The notes under the pieces are model-generated. The model did not search any database. It worked only from the letters and a program-made list of their open reading frames with translations, and was not told the origin of the DNA. Below are positions 49,866-57,009 of a DNA stretch of 64,000 bases, one piece after another (the stretch's first letter is position 1; every line of letters starts with the position of its first letter). The stretch comes from Paraburkholderia fungorum (lineage in GTDB: Bacteria; Pseudomonadota; Gammaproteobacteria; Burkholderiales; Burkholderiaceae). The DNA is taken from contig NZ_CADFGE010000010.1 in assembly GCF_902833645.1 (NCBI RefSeq), forward strand, positions 1-64,000. The letters are read 5' to 3'. The position numbers were made by a program, and so were the translations under genes.

Positions 49866-50267
49866 ATGATGCTGTTCGACGATTTGAGAGACAACGAGTG
49901 GGCGCTGGTCGAGGCGTTGTTCTGTGCGGAGCCAGCACGGAGCGAACGGCGCGGTCGGCCACGCGTGGAAGCACGCGCGGTTGTCAACGCCGTGCTTTGG
50001 GTGCTATCGACGGGCGAAGGCTGGTCCAAGCTGCCGGGCCGCTATCCGTCGCCGCCGACTTGCCGCCGCCGCTTCGACGAGTGGCAAGCCGATGGTACGC
50101 TCGCCGAAATAGTTAAGCGACTCGGCACCAGCGGCCGTGAAATTTCGCTGCGCGGCCGTATTGGCGCGACCGCCGCGAAACCTCCGGCACCGCCGAGCCG
50201 CGACCGCCTGCGCGGCGCGTTCTGGACCAATCCGGAATCGTGGCGCGCGCCGGTCAAGATGGCCTGA
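49866..50267 (+). CDS. Stand-alone IS5-type transposase N-terminal domain protein (DUF4096)
   Basis: This 133-residue protein's N-terminal 85 residues form the DUF4096 DNA-binding domain (LRDNEWALVEALFC; GRPRVEARAVVNAVLWVLSTGEGW, 30-53; PGRYPSPPTCRRRFDEWQ). The rest is Arg/Pro/Ala-rich and contains no DDE transposase motif. The gene is preceded by AGGTGA and, further up, by a good sigma-54 promoter and an NtrC-like site. That is unexpected for a transposase fragment and suggests a regulatory role. No terminal inverted repeats are visible. It is related in its N-terminal half to the product of 21144-21593, but the tails differ. Confidence 0.75.
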   Translation: MMLFDDLRDNEWALVEALFCAEPARSERRGRPRVEARAVVNAVLWVLSTGEGWSKLPGRYPSPPTCRRRFDEWQADGTLAEIVKRLGTSGREISLRGRIGATAAKPPAPPSRDRLRGAFWTNPESWRAPVKMA

Positions 50268-50602
50268 CGCGAATTGTTTTGCCTCCGGGCGCCTGCGGGC
50301 GCCCGGCGTGTATCTGGGCCGCCGTGCGTTCGCCGTACGCCGTCTGTCGACGTCCGCCGACACGACCCCGGTCTGCAAATGGGCACCGCTTCCCGGCGCG
50401 CCCAACATAGTCGTCGCTTCCCGCTCCACGACTTCACGGACTTCATCGAGTTCATCGCCTGGCCGTTTCAGACACCTGACACGGCTCACCGGTTGCGGAT
50501 GAAACATCCATTTACCATTACTTACAGCGTGCTTTCGCCACTCGGCATACCGTATGAGTATGCAAACAGGCCTTGAGTCGATGGGCTTGACGGGAGCTCA
50601 GC
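50268..50602. other. Gap after the DUF4096 gene
   Basis: No convincing gene. A hairpin CCGGGCGCC-TGCG-GGCGCCCGG (50285-50306) lies 18 bp after the DUF4096 stop and may limit its transcript, though no T-run follows. The promoter of the next gene should lie at about 50500-50580. Confidence 0.5.
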
Positions 50603-50860
50603 ATGAAACCAATGTCACTGCTTCTGTGCGGCATTGTTGTTTCATCAATGGCCGCACCGGCGCTCGCACAGCAGCGCCCACAAGGCTGGAACTGGCGGCC
50701 GGACCACACAGCCACAGTTCAGGCCTGGCAGCAAGGCGATGCACGCGGCCGCGACTTCACGCCGCCTGCGCCGCGCGGAGATTTGCGCGGCGACATCGCG
50801 AGCAATGCGCGCATGCGGCCGGAGTCGCCGCCGCGCGAAGACGCCGTGCGTCGCCGCTAG
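50603..50860 (+). CDS. Small exported protein of unknown function
   Basis: This 85-residue protein has a clear signal peptide (MKPMSLLLCGIVVSSMAAPA, cleavage after LAQ). The mature part of about 60 residues is rich in Arg, Pro, Asp and Trp with no predicted fold. A GGGAGCT motif lies seven or so bases before the ATG. A strong intrinsic terminator at 50984-51014 closes the unit. I recognise no family. Its small size, signal peptide and complete expression signals argue for a real gene. Confidence 0.65.
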   Translation: MKPMSLLLCGIVVSSMAAPALAQQRPQGWNWRPDHTATVQAWQQGDARGRDFTPPAPRGDLRGDIASNARMRPESPPREDAVRRR

Positions 50861-51225
50861 CGGAATCACGCAATGCAGCGCACTGCATGGGCACGGCGAA
50901 TTGAACGATTGGGGGAACCACCCGGCGTCGCGCCAGTCTGATTTAACGCCATTAGCACAGCGTGGCAGCAGTAATTCCGGTACGCCCGTATCCTTGCGAT
51001 ACGGGCTTTTTTTTGCTTTTTTGCCTTAGCGAACGATCGGTGCGCGAACGGCGAACGCGCAATGCGCTGCCGCTCAACGCTATCAGCGGGACCGGCAAAC
51101 GGGAGCATGAGCGATCACAGGCACGGTCATAAGCAGGACCATAAGCCGGCCACGACCCGCGGCGACAAAATCACCGCCAGCCGCGCAACGCGGCCGGGGG
51201 AACAACGCCAGTTTGCCGGCCCGGC
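50861..51225. other. Gap with terminator between two small genes
   Basis: No convincing gene. It contains the rightward terminator at 50984-51014. The remainder is the 3' side of the leftward gene at 51226-51549 and shows no clear signal. Confidence 0.5.
50984..51014 (+). terminator. Intrinsic terminator
   Basis: The arms GCCCGTATC and GATACGGGC around CTTGC are followed by eight T. It serves the small exported protein gene ending at 50860. Confidence 0.85.
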
Positions 51226-51549
51226 CTAAGGCCGGGCTTCGAGAGCGGCTGCGGGCCGCGCTTCGGCTGTGGCGACGACGTAATCGTTCATGCGCTGCGC
51301 GCTCCAGCTCAACAGGCGCTCGTCGTGCTCGAGTCTCGCGAATTCGGCCCGGCCCCGTTCGGTGAGCACGGCGATGTCGACCGGCGCATGAAAACCTGGG
51401 GCCGGAGCGACCGTGCGCTGCCGAACAGTGTCCATCAGGCCTAACGCGCGAAGATATTGGAAGACGCCCGGCCGTCTGGCCCATGGAACCTGGCGATATT
51501 GCGCCCGCCGCAGCGCTTCAAGTACCGCTTCGTTGGAATACGTGGTCAT
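51226..51549 (-). CDS. Small winged-helix-like protein of unknown function
   Basis: This 107-residue protein is mostly helical at the start (NEAVLEALRRAQYRQVPWARR). A central LRALGLMDTV is followed by a strand-turn-strand and VLTERGRAEFARLEHD. The latter pattern is common at the end of winged-helix DNA-binding domains of the MarR/PadR type, where LTxxGRxxF is typical. The C-terminal 20 residues are Ala/Arg-rich. The assignment is weak and no family is recognised. The Shine-Dalgarno is poor. No neighbour is coupled to it. Confidence 0.5.
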   Translation of the reverse strand: MTTYSNEAVLEALRRAQYRQVPWARRPGVFQYLRALGLMDTVRQRTVAPAPGFHAPVDIAVLTERGRAEFARLEHDERLLSWSAQRMNDYVVATAEARPAAALEARP

Positions 51550-51736
51550 CTCACTTCTTTCTTAAAGTGCAGCTATGACACATCTATGCCAACACGTCAC
51601 CGCGCCACCAGTGACGCGCATAGCACCCGCCCTTGGCTGGAAGCCGGCCGCTTGCCTTGCTCCGCCAGGTGCTGCCTGGTCTGGTTTTCGGACCCCCGTC
51701 TGAACGACATGTTAGCGTTCTATCTGCGGACCGACG

Positions 51737-52525
51737 ATGCAACCGCTGCGGCGCGATAGCAAGCCCGAAGATTTGTCCCGAAAGACATACGTTACCCCAT
51801 TTAAATTGATTCTATTCACTTTATTAGCGCTTTTTTTTGCAGCAATCGTGCTATGGAAACGCGGCCGCGCGCCTCTCATCATTGTCACGATCGCTCTATT
51901 CTGGCTGCTTGCCACCGGCTGGCTCACCGCGCCATTGCTCGAATTGGCGCAGCCGCACCGGCAAACCGACACGCCCGCCAGCTTCGCGCCGCGCACCGCG
52001 ATCATCATGCTCGGCGGAGGCACTGCCTACGACGAAAACGACGTCCTCGTGCCACCGCCAGACGTGATCGCGCGCATCGCAGTAAGCGCCAAAAGCTATG
52101 CGGCTTGCAAGCGCGCGGCAGCCACGTGTCAGGTGATCGTGAGCGGCGGCAATCCGCAGCGGCGCGCCGCCAGCGAAGCGGACACCTACCTGCCGTATCT
52201 GCTAAGCAAACAGGTGCCGCGCGCGGACATCGTGCTAGAAAACCGCAGCCGCACGACTTATGAGAATGCGCGCAACGTCTCGGCTATTCTCGAACGCTCA
52301 CGCTACGATTCCCTGATACTCGTCACCTCCGCGTATCAGATGCCGCGCGCATTACTCGACTTCCATCGGTTCGGCATCGCGCCGCAACCGTTGATCTCGA
52401 GCGCGAGACATGCACGTCTCGGTGTACTGCCGCACTATGACAACCTGGTGAATGCCGAGATCGCACTGCACGAACTGGTTGGAATCGCGCAATTTCATGT
52501 CTATCGTGCAATCGGATGGTTCTGA
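51737..52525 (+). CDS. YdcF family membrane protein (DUF218)
   Basis: This 262-residue protein has two N-terminal membrane segments (PFKLILFTLLALFFAAIVLW and LIIVTIALFWLLATGWLT), then a DUF218/YdcF domain (about 88-250). Family motifs are AIIMLGGGTAYDE, VIVSGGNPQRRAASEADTY, the ENRSRTTYENARNV motif and ILVTSAYQMPRALLDFHRFG. Related proteins include SanA and ElyC, linked to envelope polysaccharide metabolism in E. coli. The exact role here is not defined. The start is uncertain because no good Shine-Dalgarno precedes it. Confidence 0.88.
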   Translation: MQPLRRDSKPEDLSRKTYVTPFKLILFTLLALFFAAIVLWKRGRAPLIIVTIALFWLLATGWLTAPLLELAQPHRQTDTPASFAPRTAIIMLGGGTAYDENDVLVPPPDVIARIAVSAKSYAACKRAAATCQVIVSGGNPQRRAASEADTYLPYLLSKQVPRADIVLENRSRTTYENARNVSAILERSRYDSLILVTSAYQMPRALLDFHRFGIAPQPLISSARHARLGVLPHYDNLVNAEIALHELVGIAQFHVYRAIGWF

Positions 52526-52635
52526 ATCTGACGTTGCAGAATGGCAATTTATTTAGAGATGCGAATATTCCTTTTGTCGACAAGACATTATCGAATTGGA
52601 TGCGCCCTCGTCATCGATAATGACTGTGGAACGAA

Positions 52636-52671
52636 CGTAACAAGATGTAACTAATTGTCATTACCGTTACA
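52636..52671 (+). promoter_or_regulatory. OmpR/RstA-type repeat upstream of the His-rich protein gene
   Basis: CGTAACAAGATGTA (52636-52649) contains GTAAC repeated at a 10-bp period and, apart from its first base, fits the reverse complement of the E. coli RstA box (TACATNTNGTTACA). An inverted half-site GTTACA lies at 52666-52671. A likely -10 TAGAAT at 52701-52706 lacks a good -35, as expected for an activated promoter. Confidence 0.4.
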
Positions 52672-52768
52672 AAACGTCCGCTGGAGCGGATTTTGCTGGC
52701 TAGAATGCATTGTCTTTCCGATTGGACAGGCAAATACTCGGGTCCATAACCACTCTGCGGAGGTAACA

Positions 52769-53014
52769 ATGAAGAAAGTGTCCCTGGCGATCCTGATTTC
52801 CCTCGGTGCCGTAACGGGTGCAGCCTATGCGCAGGACAACGGCGTCATGATGAGCACCGATCCGGCCAAGGCCGCCGACGTCGAGCAACGCGCGCAAGAG
52901 TTGCAAAACCGCCAGCAAGCAATGGAAAGCGCGCCGGCCATGCCGGCAAAACATCACAAGATGGCGCCCCATCATCATAAGAAGGCCGCCAAGGCCGACG
53001 CCGCCAGTTCGTAA
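52769..53014 (+). CDS. Small exported His/Lys/Ala-rich protein
   Basis: This 81-residue protein has a signal peptide (MKKVSLAILISLGAVTGAAY, cleavage after YAQ). The helical mature part (AADVEQRAQELQNRQQAM) is followed by a His/Lys cluster, KHHKMAPHHHKKAAK, that could bind metal or act as a basic tail. A GGAGG Shine-Dalgarno lies eight bases before the ATG at 52769. An open extension upstream to 52655 is rejected because it includes the promoter region. The function is unknown. A terminator follows at 53054-53090. Confidence 0.78.
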   Translation: MKKVSLAILISLGAVTGAAYAQDNGVMMSTDPAKAADVEQRAQELQNRQQAMESAPAMPAKHHKMAPHHHKKAAKADAASS

Positions 53015-53026
53015 GCGTAGTTCGCT

Positions 53027-53053
53027 CATCTCCGCAGCCCTGCCGCGGAGATG
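53027..53053 (+). repeat. Hairpin preceding the terminator of the His-rich gene
   Basis: The 9-base arms CATCTCCGC and GCGGAGATG enclose a 9-base loop, directly next to the terminator hairpin. Confidence 0.5.
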
Positions 53054-53090
53054 AAAAAGCCGAAGCCGGCGCCGCCGGTTTCGGCTTTTT
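53054..53090 (+). terminator. Intrinsic terminator
   Basis: The arms AAAAAGCCGAAGCCGG and CCGGTTTCGGCTTTTT pair with one G-T wobble, and the T-run continues after the stem. It lies 40 bp after the stop of the His-rich protein gene. Confidence 0.82.
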
Positions 53091-53211
53091 TGTTGTCTAA
53101 TGAACTTGCTGCGGGCCCGCTGCGCCCCGCTGACGTTATGCTAAAGTCGCGCACCGACCGGCGCCCGCCGGAATCCCCCTAACCTGTGCGCACCTTGGTG
53201 CGGAGGACAGC

Positions 53212-53469
53212 ATGAGCAACATTCAGCTAGATATCGAATGGACTGAAGCGGCATCCCGCAAAATCGAAAAACTGATGCCGCGTGGCGGTCAGGAAGCGTT
53301 CCTCGCGCTGCCGCCCGTCGAATGCCTGCCGATGGAAGGCGACGTGCTGTTTCTTGGCCCGGACGGCAAGCAACAACCGTTCATCGTCGCAGAGCGACAG
53401 TATCACCACGACGGCGATGCGGACTGGACGATCATCCTGATCCTCGACGTCCCGCAAGCCACGCACTAA
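53212..53469 (+). CDS. Small conserved-looking cytoplasmic protein, unknown function
   Basis: This 85-residue soluble protein has no signal peptide. It has a mixed alpha/beta pattern with acidic residues and ends VAERQYHHDGDADWTIILILDVP. A GGAGG Shine-Dalgarno seven bases before the ATG supports a real gene, and codon use is like its neighbours. I recognise no named family. Inverted repeats at 53476-53524 follow directly. Confidence 0.7.
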   Translation: MSNIQLDIEWTEAASRKIEKLMPRGGQEAFLALPPVECLPMEGDVLFLGPDGKQQPFIVAERQYHHDGDADWTIILILDVPQATH

Positions 53470-53475
53470 AGATAA

Positions 53476-53524
53476 ACGGCGAGCGCCGCACGGGCCGGAT
53501 CCGGCCTCGCAGTTCGCTCGCCGT
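53476..53524 (+). terminator. Terminator-like nested hairpin
   Basis: The 10-base arms ACGGCGAGCG and CGCTCGCCGT enclose the 14-nt palindrome GGCCGGATCCGGCC (53493-53506). It is followed by GTCGTCCGGCTTTT, a weak T-run. It starts 7 bp after the preceding stop. Confidence 0.55.
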
Positions 53525-53564
53525 CGTCCGGCTTTTCCTACCTTGCGGTTCACCTCATAGGCGT

Positions 53565-53855
53565 TCAGGCGATCTTCGACACGACCCGAATTTCCGCGTG
53601 CTCGACCCAATCCGCCACGGCTTTCTTGTAAGCCGCAATGTGTGCGGACGCAGCATGCGCCGCCAACGCTTCCTTGCTGGCCCAACGCTCGACAAACACG
53701 AACCGGCGCGGCTCCTGCACGTCACGATGCAGATCGTATTGAAGCGCGCCCGGCTCCTCGCGCGTTGGCCCGACGATGCCTTCCAGCGCCTGGCGCAGTT
53801 GCTCTTCATAGCCCGGCTTTGCCACCGAGATTGCGACCACCGCGATTTCAGCCAT
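53565..53855 (-). CDS. ABM-family putative quinol monooxygenase
   Basis: This 96-residue protein has a ferredoxin-like fold typical of the antibiotic biosynthesis monooxygenase (ABM) family. Motifs are VVAISVAKPGYEEQLRQAL, the GALQYDLHRDVQEPRRFVFVERWASKEAL stretch (37-65) and a conserved His in AHAASAHI. Small members of this family act as quinol or aldehyde oxidising enzymes, or as dimeric proteins of unknown role. The ATG at 53855 follows GGAGGG at six bases; the longer frame to 53891 is rejected. It stands alone, between unrelated genes. Confidence 0.86.
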   Translation of the reverse strand: MAEIAVVAISVAKPGYEEQLRQALEGIVGPTREEPGALQYDLHRDVQEPRRFVFVERWASKEALAAHAASAHIAAYKKAVADWVEHAEIRVVSKIA

Positions 53856-54392
53856 GCTTGCCCTCCGTTGTTTCAGGAAAAGCAGCAGCATACCCGCCCC
53901 CCGTCAAACCTGCAGGCGGCCACGCGCTGCCTGCAAGTACGCGCGGCGGCGGCTGGATCACCCGGATGCAAGGCAAACCGCGCGCGAAACGTCTGAGCAC
54001 CGTCCTTGCCTGGAGTTTGGCGGGCGGCCACTTACCGCCCTGCTACCCTCGGCTTCATACGCGTGATTGATTCCATTTGAAAGGATCGGTCCTGCGCAAG
54101 GCGAACGCGCGCGAAGCTCACGCGCAACGACCACGACGCCGGAGCCGAAGCCGCGTGACCGCCCGCCTGCCAGGCACCCGGCCAGATCCTGCGTCTGTGA
54201 TTACCCGCACATTCATGCGAAGTGCGAACTGATAGACTGGTTTTGACAAATCCCGCCGGAGCCCCGCATGGCTGGCATTGCACTCCGCGTTCCCGGGCCG
54301 TACCCACCTTGCCCTACCGACGCCTGGGCTGTGCCTTCGTTGCGCGCCGAATCTGTTTGCGCGCCCCGTCACCCGCTTGCCGCGATGCCGCC
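53856..54392. other. Gap between the ABM gene and the EAL gene
   Basis: No convincing gene. A frame continuous with the EAL gene opens at a GTG at 54222, but its first 57 codons give a Cys/Arg/Pro-rich sequence unlike a signal or domain. A promoter for the EAL gene should be here; none stands out. Confidence 0.45.
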
Positions 54393-55712
54393 ATGCCCGC
54401 CCTTATGCCCGCTCTCATGCCAACCGTCAGCGAATTGACCCTGCGCGGTCTGCTCCCGCATCTGGTCCGGGACGAGTCCGGCTGGACCGCGACATGGCGC
54501 GCGCTGACCCTGCATAGCGTGTTCCAGCCGGTACTGTCCGTCACGCATCAGTGCGTGGTCGGCTACGAGGGGCTGTTGCGCGCGTTCGATCCGGTCGGCC
54601 TGCCGGTATCGCCGGAGGTGCTGTTCTCCGGCACACGTTCGGCCGCCGACGCACGCGAACTCGACCGCATCGCGCGTTGCCTGCATGTGGCGAATTTCAT
54701 GGAACAAGGCATCAGCACCGGATGGCTGTTTCTGAACACGCGTCCCCAGGTGTTCGAAACCGGCTGGCCGCAGCGGACTTTCATCGACGAACTGTCGGCG
54801 CACTTCGGCTTGCCGCAGGAGCGCATCGTGATCGAAGTGCTCGAACAACCCGCCGACGACGAATCCGCCGTCGCCAGCATGCTCGCCGCGTCTCAGCCAC
54901 GCGACTTCCTGATTGCGATCGACGACTTCGGCACCGGTTTTTCGAACTTTGACCGTGTGTGGCGTTTTCGGCCCGACATCGTCAAGCTCGACCGTTCGCT
55001 AGTTGCGCGAGCGGGCAAGCGTGAAGGCGACGACTCGATGATCGGCCATCTGATCGCGATGCTCCATCAGTCCGGCACGCTGGTGCTCGCCGAAGGCGTC
55101 GAAACTGACGAGGAGTTGATGATTCTGATGCAGGCCGACGTCGATTTCGTGCAGGGTTTCTGGCTCGGCCAGCCGCAGAGTTCAGTGCAGGCGGCATGTG
55201 CAGGGGTGCCGGCGCAGATCGAGTCGATGTGGGCCAAATTCGCCGCTTATGAACACGCCCACGCCGGCCACCAGCGGCTCGGTTTCGAAGGGTTCGCCGA
55301 AGCCGTACTCGCCGCCGCCGACACGTTCAAAGCCACCGGCGATCTGCAGCAGGCGGCGCAAAAGATCTGGCATCTGCGCGAGGCCCGCCGGGTGTTCATC
55401 ACCAACGGCCAGGGCGAACAGACTCAAGCGTCGATCTCAGCCGCCTCGGTGCCACCGCCCCCGTCGCGGCTCGCACCGCTCTACACCGACACGCGCAGCA
55501 ACTGGTCGCGGCGATCCTATTTCAAGCACGCGCTCGCCGCGCCGGGGCGCGTCGCGATGATGGGGCCGCACTATTCGCTCGCGGACGGCCAGGACTGCTA
55601 TACGGCGGCAATCGCGTTCGAGCGTGACGGCACGCATGTGCTCTGTGTCGATTTTGTGCCGGCGACGGCGGCAGCCGAGACGCGTTCTGGCGGACGCACA
55701 GCCAAACGCTGA
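54393..55712 (+). CDS. EAL domain protein with C-terminal sensory region
   Basis: This protein is a likely cyclic-di-GMP phosphodiesterase. The EAL domain spans about residues 15-255. Active-site landmarks are present: YEGLLRAF (Glu and Arg of the EAL motif, written EGL), LNTRP, IEVLEQP, IDDFGTGFSNF, IVKLDRSL, LAEGVETDEEL and QGFWLGQPQ. The C-terminal 200 residues contain TRSNWSRRSYFKHALAAPG and GPHYSLADGQDCYTAAIAF, resembling a Cache/PDC-type ligand-sensing fold, without membrane segments. The start is uncertain: ATGs at 54393, 54405 and 54417 all lack good Shine-Dalgarno sequences. Possible effects on pilus or surface behaviour are inference. Confidence 0.88.
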   Translation: MPALMPALMPTVSELTLRGLLPHLVRDESGWTATWRALTLHSVFQPVLSVTHQCVVGYEGLLRAFDPVGLPVSPEVLFSGTRSAADARELDRIARCLHVANFMEQGISTGWLFLNTRPQVFETGWPQRTFIDELSAHFGLPQERIVIEVLEQPADDESAVASMLAASQPRDFLIAIDDFGTGFSNFDRVWRFRPDIVKLDRSLVARAGKREGDDSMIGHLIAMLHQSGTLVLAEGVETDEELMILMQADVDFVQGFWLGQPQSSVQAACAGVPAQIESMWAKFAAYEHAHAGHQRLGFEGFAEAVLAAADTFKATGDLQQAAQKIWHLREARRVFITNGQGEQTQASISAASVPPPPSRLAPLYTDTRSNWSRRSYFKHALAAPGRVAMMGPHYSLADGQDCYTAAIAFERDGTHVLCVDFVPATAAAETRSGGRTAKR

Positions 55713-55786
55713 GTCCGCCCCGGCTGCGCCGTCAGGCCTCGCCAGCCGCAGCCCCTTATCCTCTTCAGTCCTTCTTCAGTCCTTCT

Positions 55787-56191
55787 TCATTCCTCTACGC
55801 GCCCGCGGCCGGATTTGATCTCGCTGCGCTTCGCCTTGCTGTCGAGGCGACGCCGATTCGAGGCGCGCGTGGGCCGGGTCGCGACACGCGGCTTGCGTGT
55901 CACGCTGACGCTTTCGATCAGTTCATCGAGCCGCGCCAACGCAGCCGCGCGGTTCATCTCCTGAGTGCGATGCTCCTGCGCCTTGATGATCACCACCCCG
56001 TCGCGCGTGAGCCGGTGATCGGACAGCGCGAGCAGGCGCATCTTCAGCACCTCCGGCAACGACGAGGCCTGCACGTCGAAGCGCAGATGGATGGCACTCG
56101 AGACCTTGTTGACGTTCTGGCCGCCCGCTCCTTGCGCGCGCACTGCGGTCAATTCGATTTCGTTCGGCGGAATGGGATAGCGGGATGTCAT
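55787..56191 (-). CDS. arfB: Ribosome rescue hydrolase ArfB
   Basis: ArfB (YaeJ) releases peptides from stalled ribosomes. The 134-residue protein has the catalytic GGQ motif in GAGGQNVNKVSSAIHLRFDV (21-40) and the release-factor-like domain, including LSDHRLTRDGVVIIKAQEHR. The basic C-terminal tail (KAKRSEIKSGRGRVEE) is known to enter the mRNA channel. The ATG at 56191 gives the normal length; an upstream in-frame start at 56248 is not needed. Confidence 0.94.
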   Translation of the reverse strand: MTSRYPIPPNEIELTAVRAQGAGGQNVNKVSSAIHLRFDVQASSLPEVLKMRLLALSDHRLTRDGVVIIKAQEHRTQEMNRAAALARLDELIESVSVTRKPRVATRPTRASNRRRLDSKAKRSEIKSGRGRVEE

Positions 56192-56343
56192 GACAGGATT
56201 GAGCTGGGAGATGCAAGTGTACACAGTGCGCAGCCGATTCCGGGCCACGCGCTATCGGGCGGCGGCCACCGATGCGAAAAACCATTTGCATCGGCACAGC
56301 CAGTTCGTTGATACTGCGGCTTTCGCTTACAGCGTAAATTTAT

Positions 56344-56985
56344 ATGAAACTCCGTCCGGGTTTTGTTCTGGAACTGGCCATCAACTTTCTGTTGCCGTGG
56401 CTTGCTTACCGCTTTGCGTTACCGCACCTGGGCGAGACCGGCGCCCTGATTGCCTCCGCGGTGCCGCCGATGGTCTGGAGCGTGATCGAACTGGTGCGCT
56501 TCCGGCGCGTCGACGCGCTCAGCGCGATGGTCGTGGCAGGCATCGTGCTGTCGATCGTGGCCATGGCGCTGGGCGGCAGTCCTCGCATGCTGTTGCTGCG
56601 AGAGTCGCTGGTGTCCGGCGCGATAGGCGTGGTGTTTCTGCTGTCGTTGCCACTGCGCCGCCCGCTGATCTTCTATCTTGCACGCGCCACCGTCGCGCGC
56701 GAGATGGAAGGCGGCGCCGAGCGCTTCGAAACGTTGTGGCGCGAGCGGCCGGGCTTCGTCAGCGCAATGCGGCTCATGACGCTGGTATGGGGCGTCGGCC
56801 TGACCGGCGAAACAGCGCTGCGCGCATGGATGGCGCTCACCTGGCCGATCGAGCGCTTCCTGGTGGTCTCGCCGTTCATCGGCTATGGCATATACGGCGG
56901 CCTGGCGCTTTGGACCATGTGGTACCGCAAGGCCATGCGCAACCGCGTCGAGGCGCGCACGCAGCCGGACGGAATCGCTGGCTGA
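56344..56985 (+). CDS. VC0807-like integral membrane protein
   Basis: This 213-residue protein has about six hydrophobic segments (ELAINFLLPWLAYRFALP; GALIASAVPPMVWSVIELV; AMVVAGIVLSIVAMALGG; GAIGVVFLLSLPL; and two near the C-terminus). The motif LLRESLVSGAIGVVFLLSLPLRRPLIFYLAR (85-115) resembles the VC0807 family of inner-membrane proteins of unknown function. The start lacks a clear Shine-Dalgarno. It stands between arfB and recD, pointing toward recD, whose gene converges with it. Confidence 0.75.
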   Translation: MKLRPGFVLELAINFLLPWLAYRFALPHLGETGALIASAVPPMVWSVIELVRFRRVDALSAMVVAGIVLSIVAMALGGSPRMLLLRESLVSGAIGVVFLLSLPLRRPLIFYLARATVAREMEGGAERFETLWRERPGFVSAMRLMTLVWGVGLTGETALRAWMALTWPIERFLVVSPFIGYGIYGGLALWTMWYRKAMRNRVEARTQPDGIAG

Positions 56986-57009
56986 ACACGGCGGCCCGCC
57001 CGCGCCACG

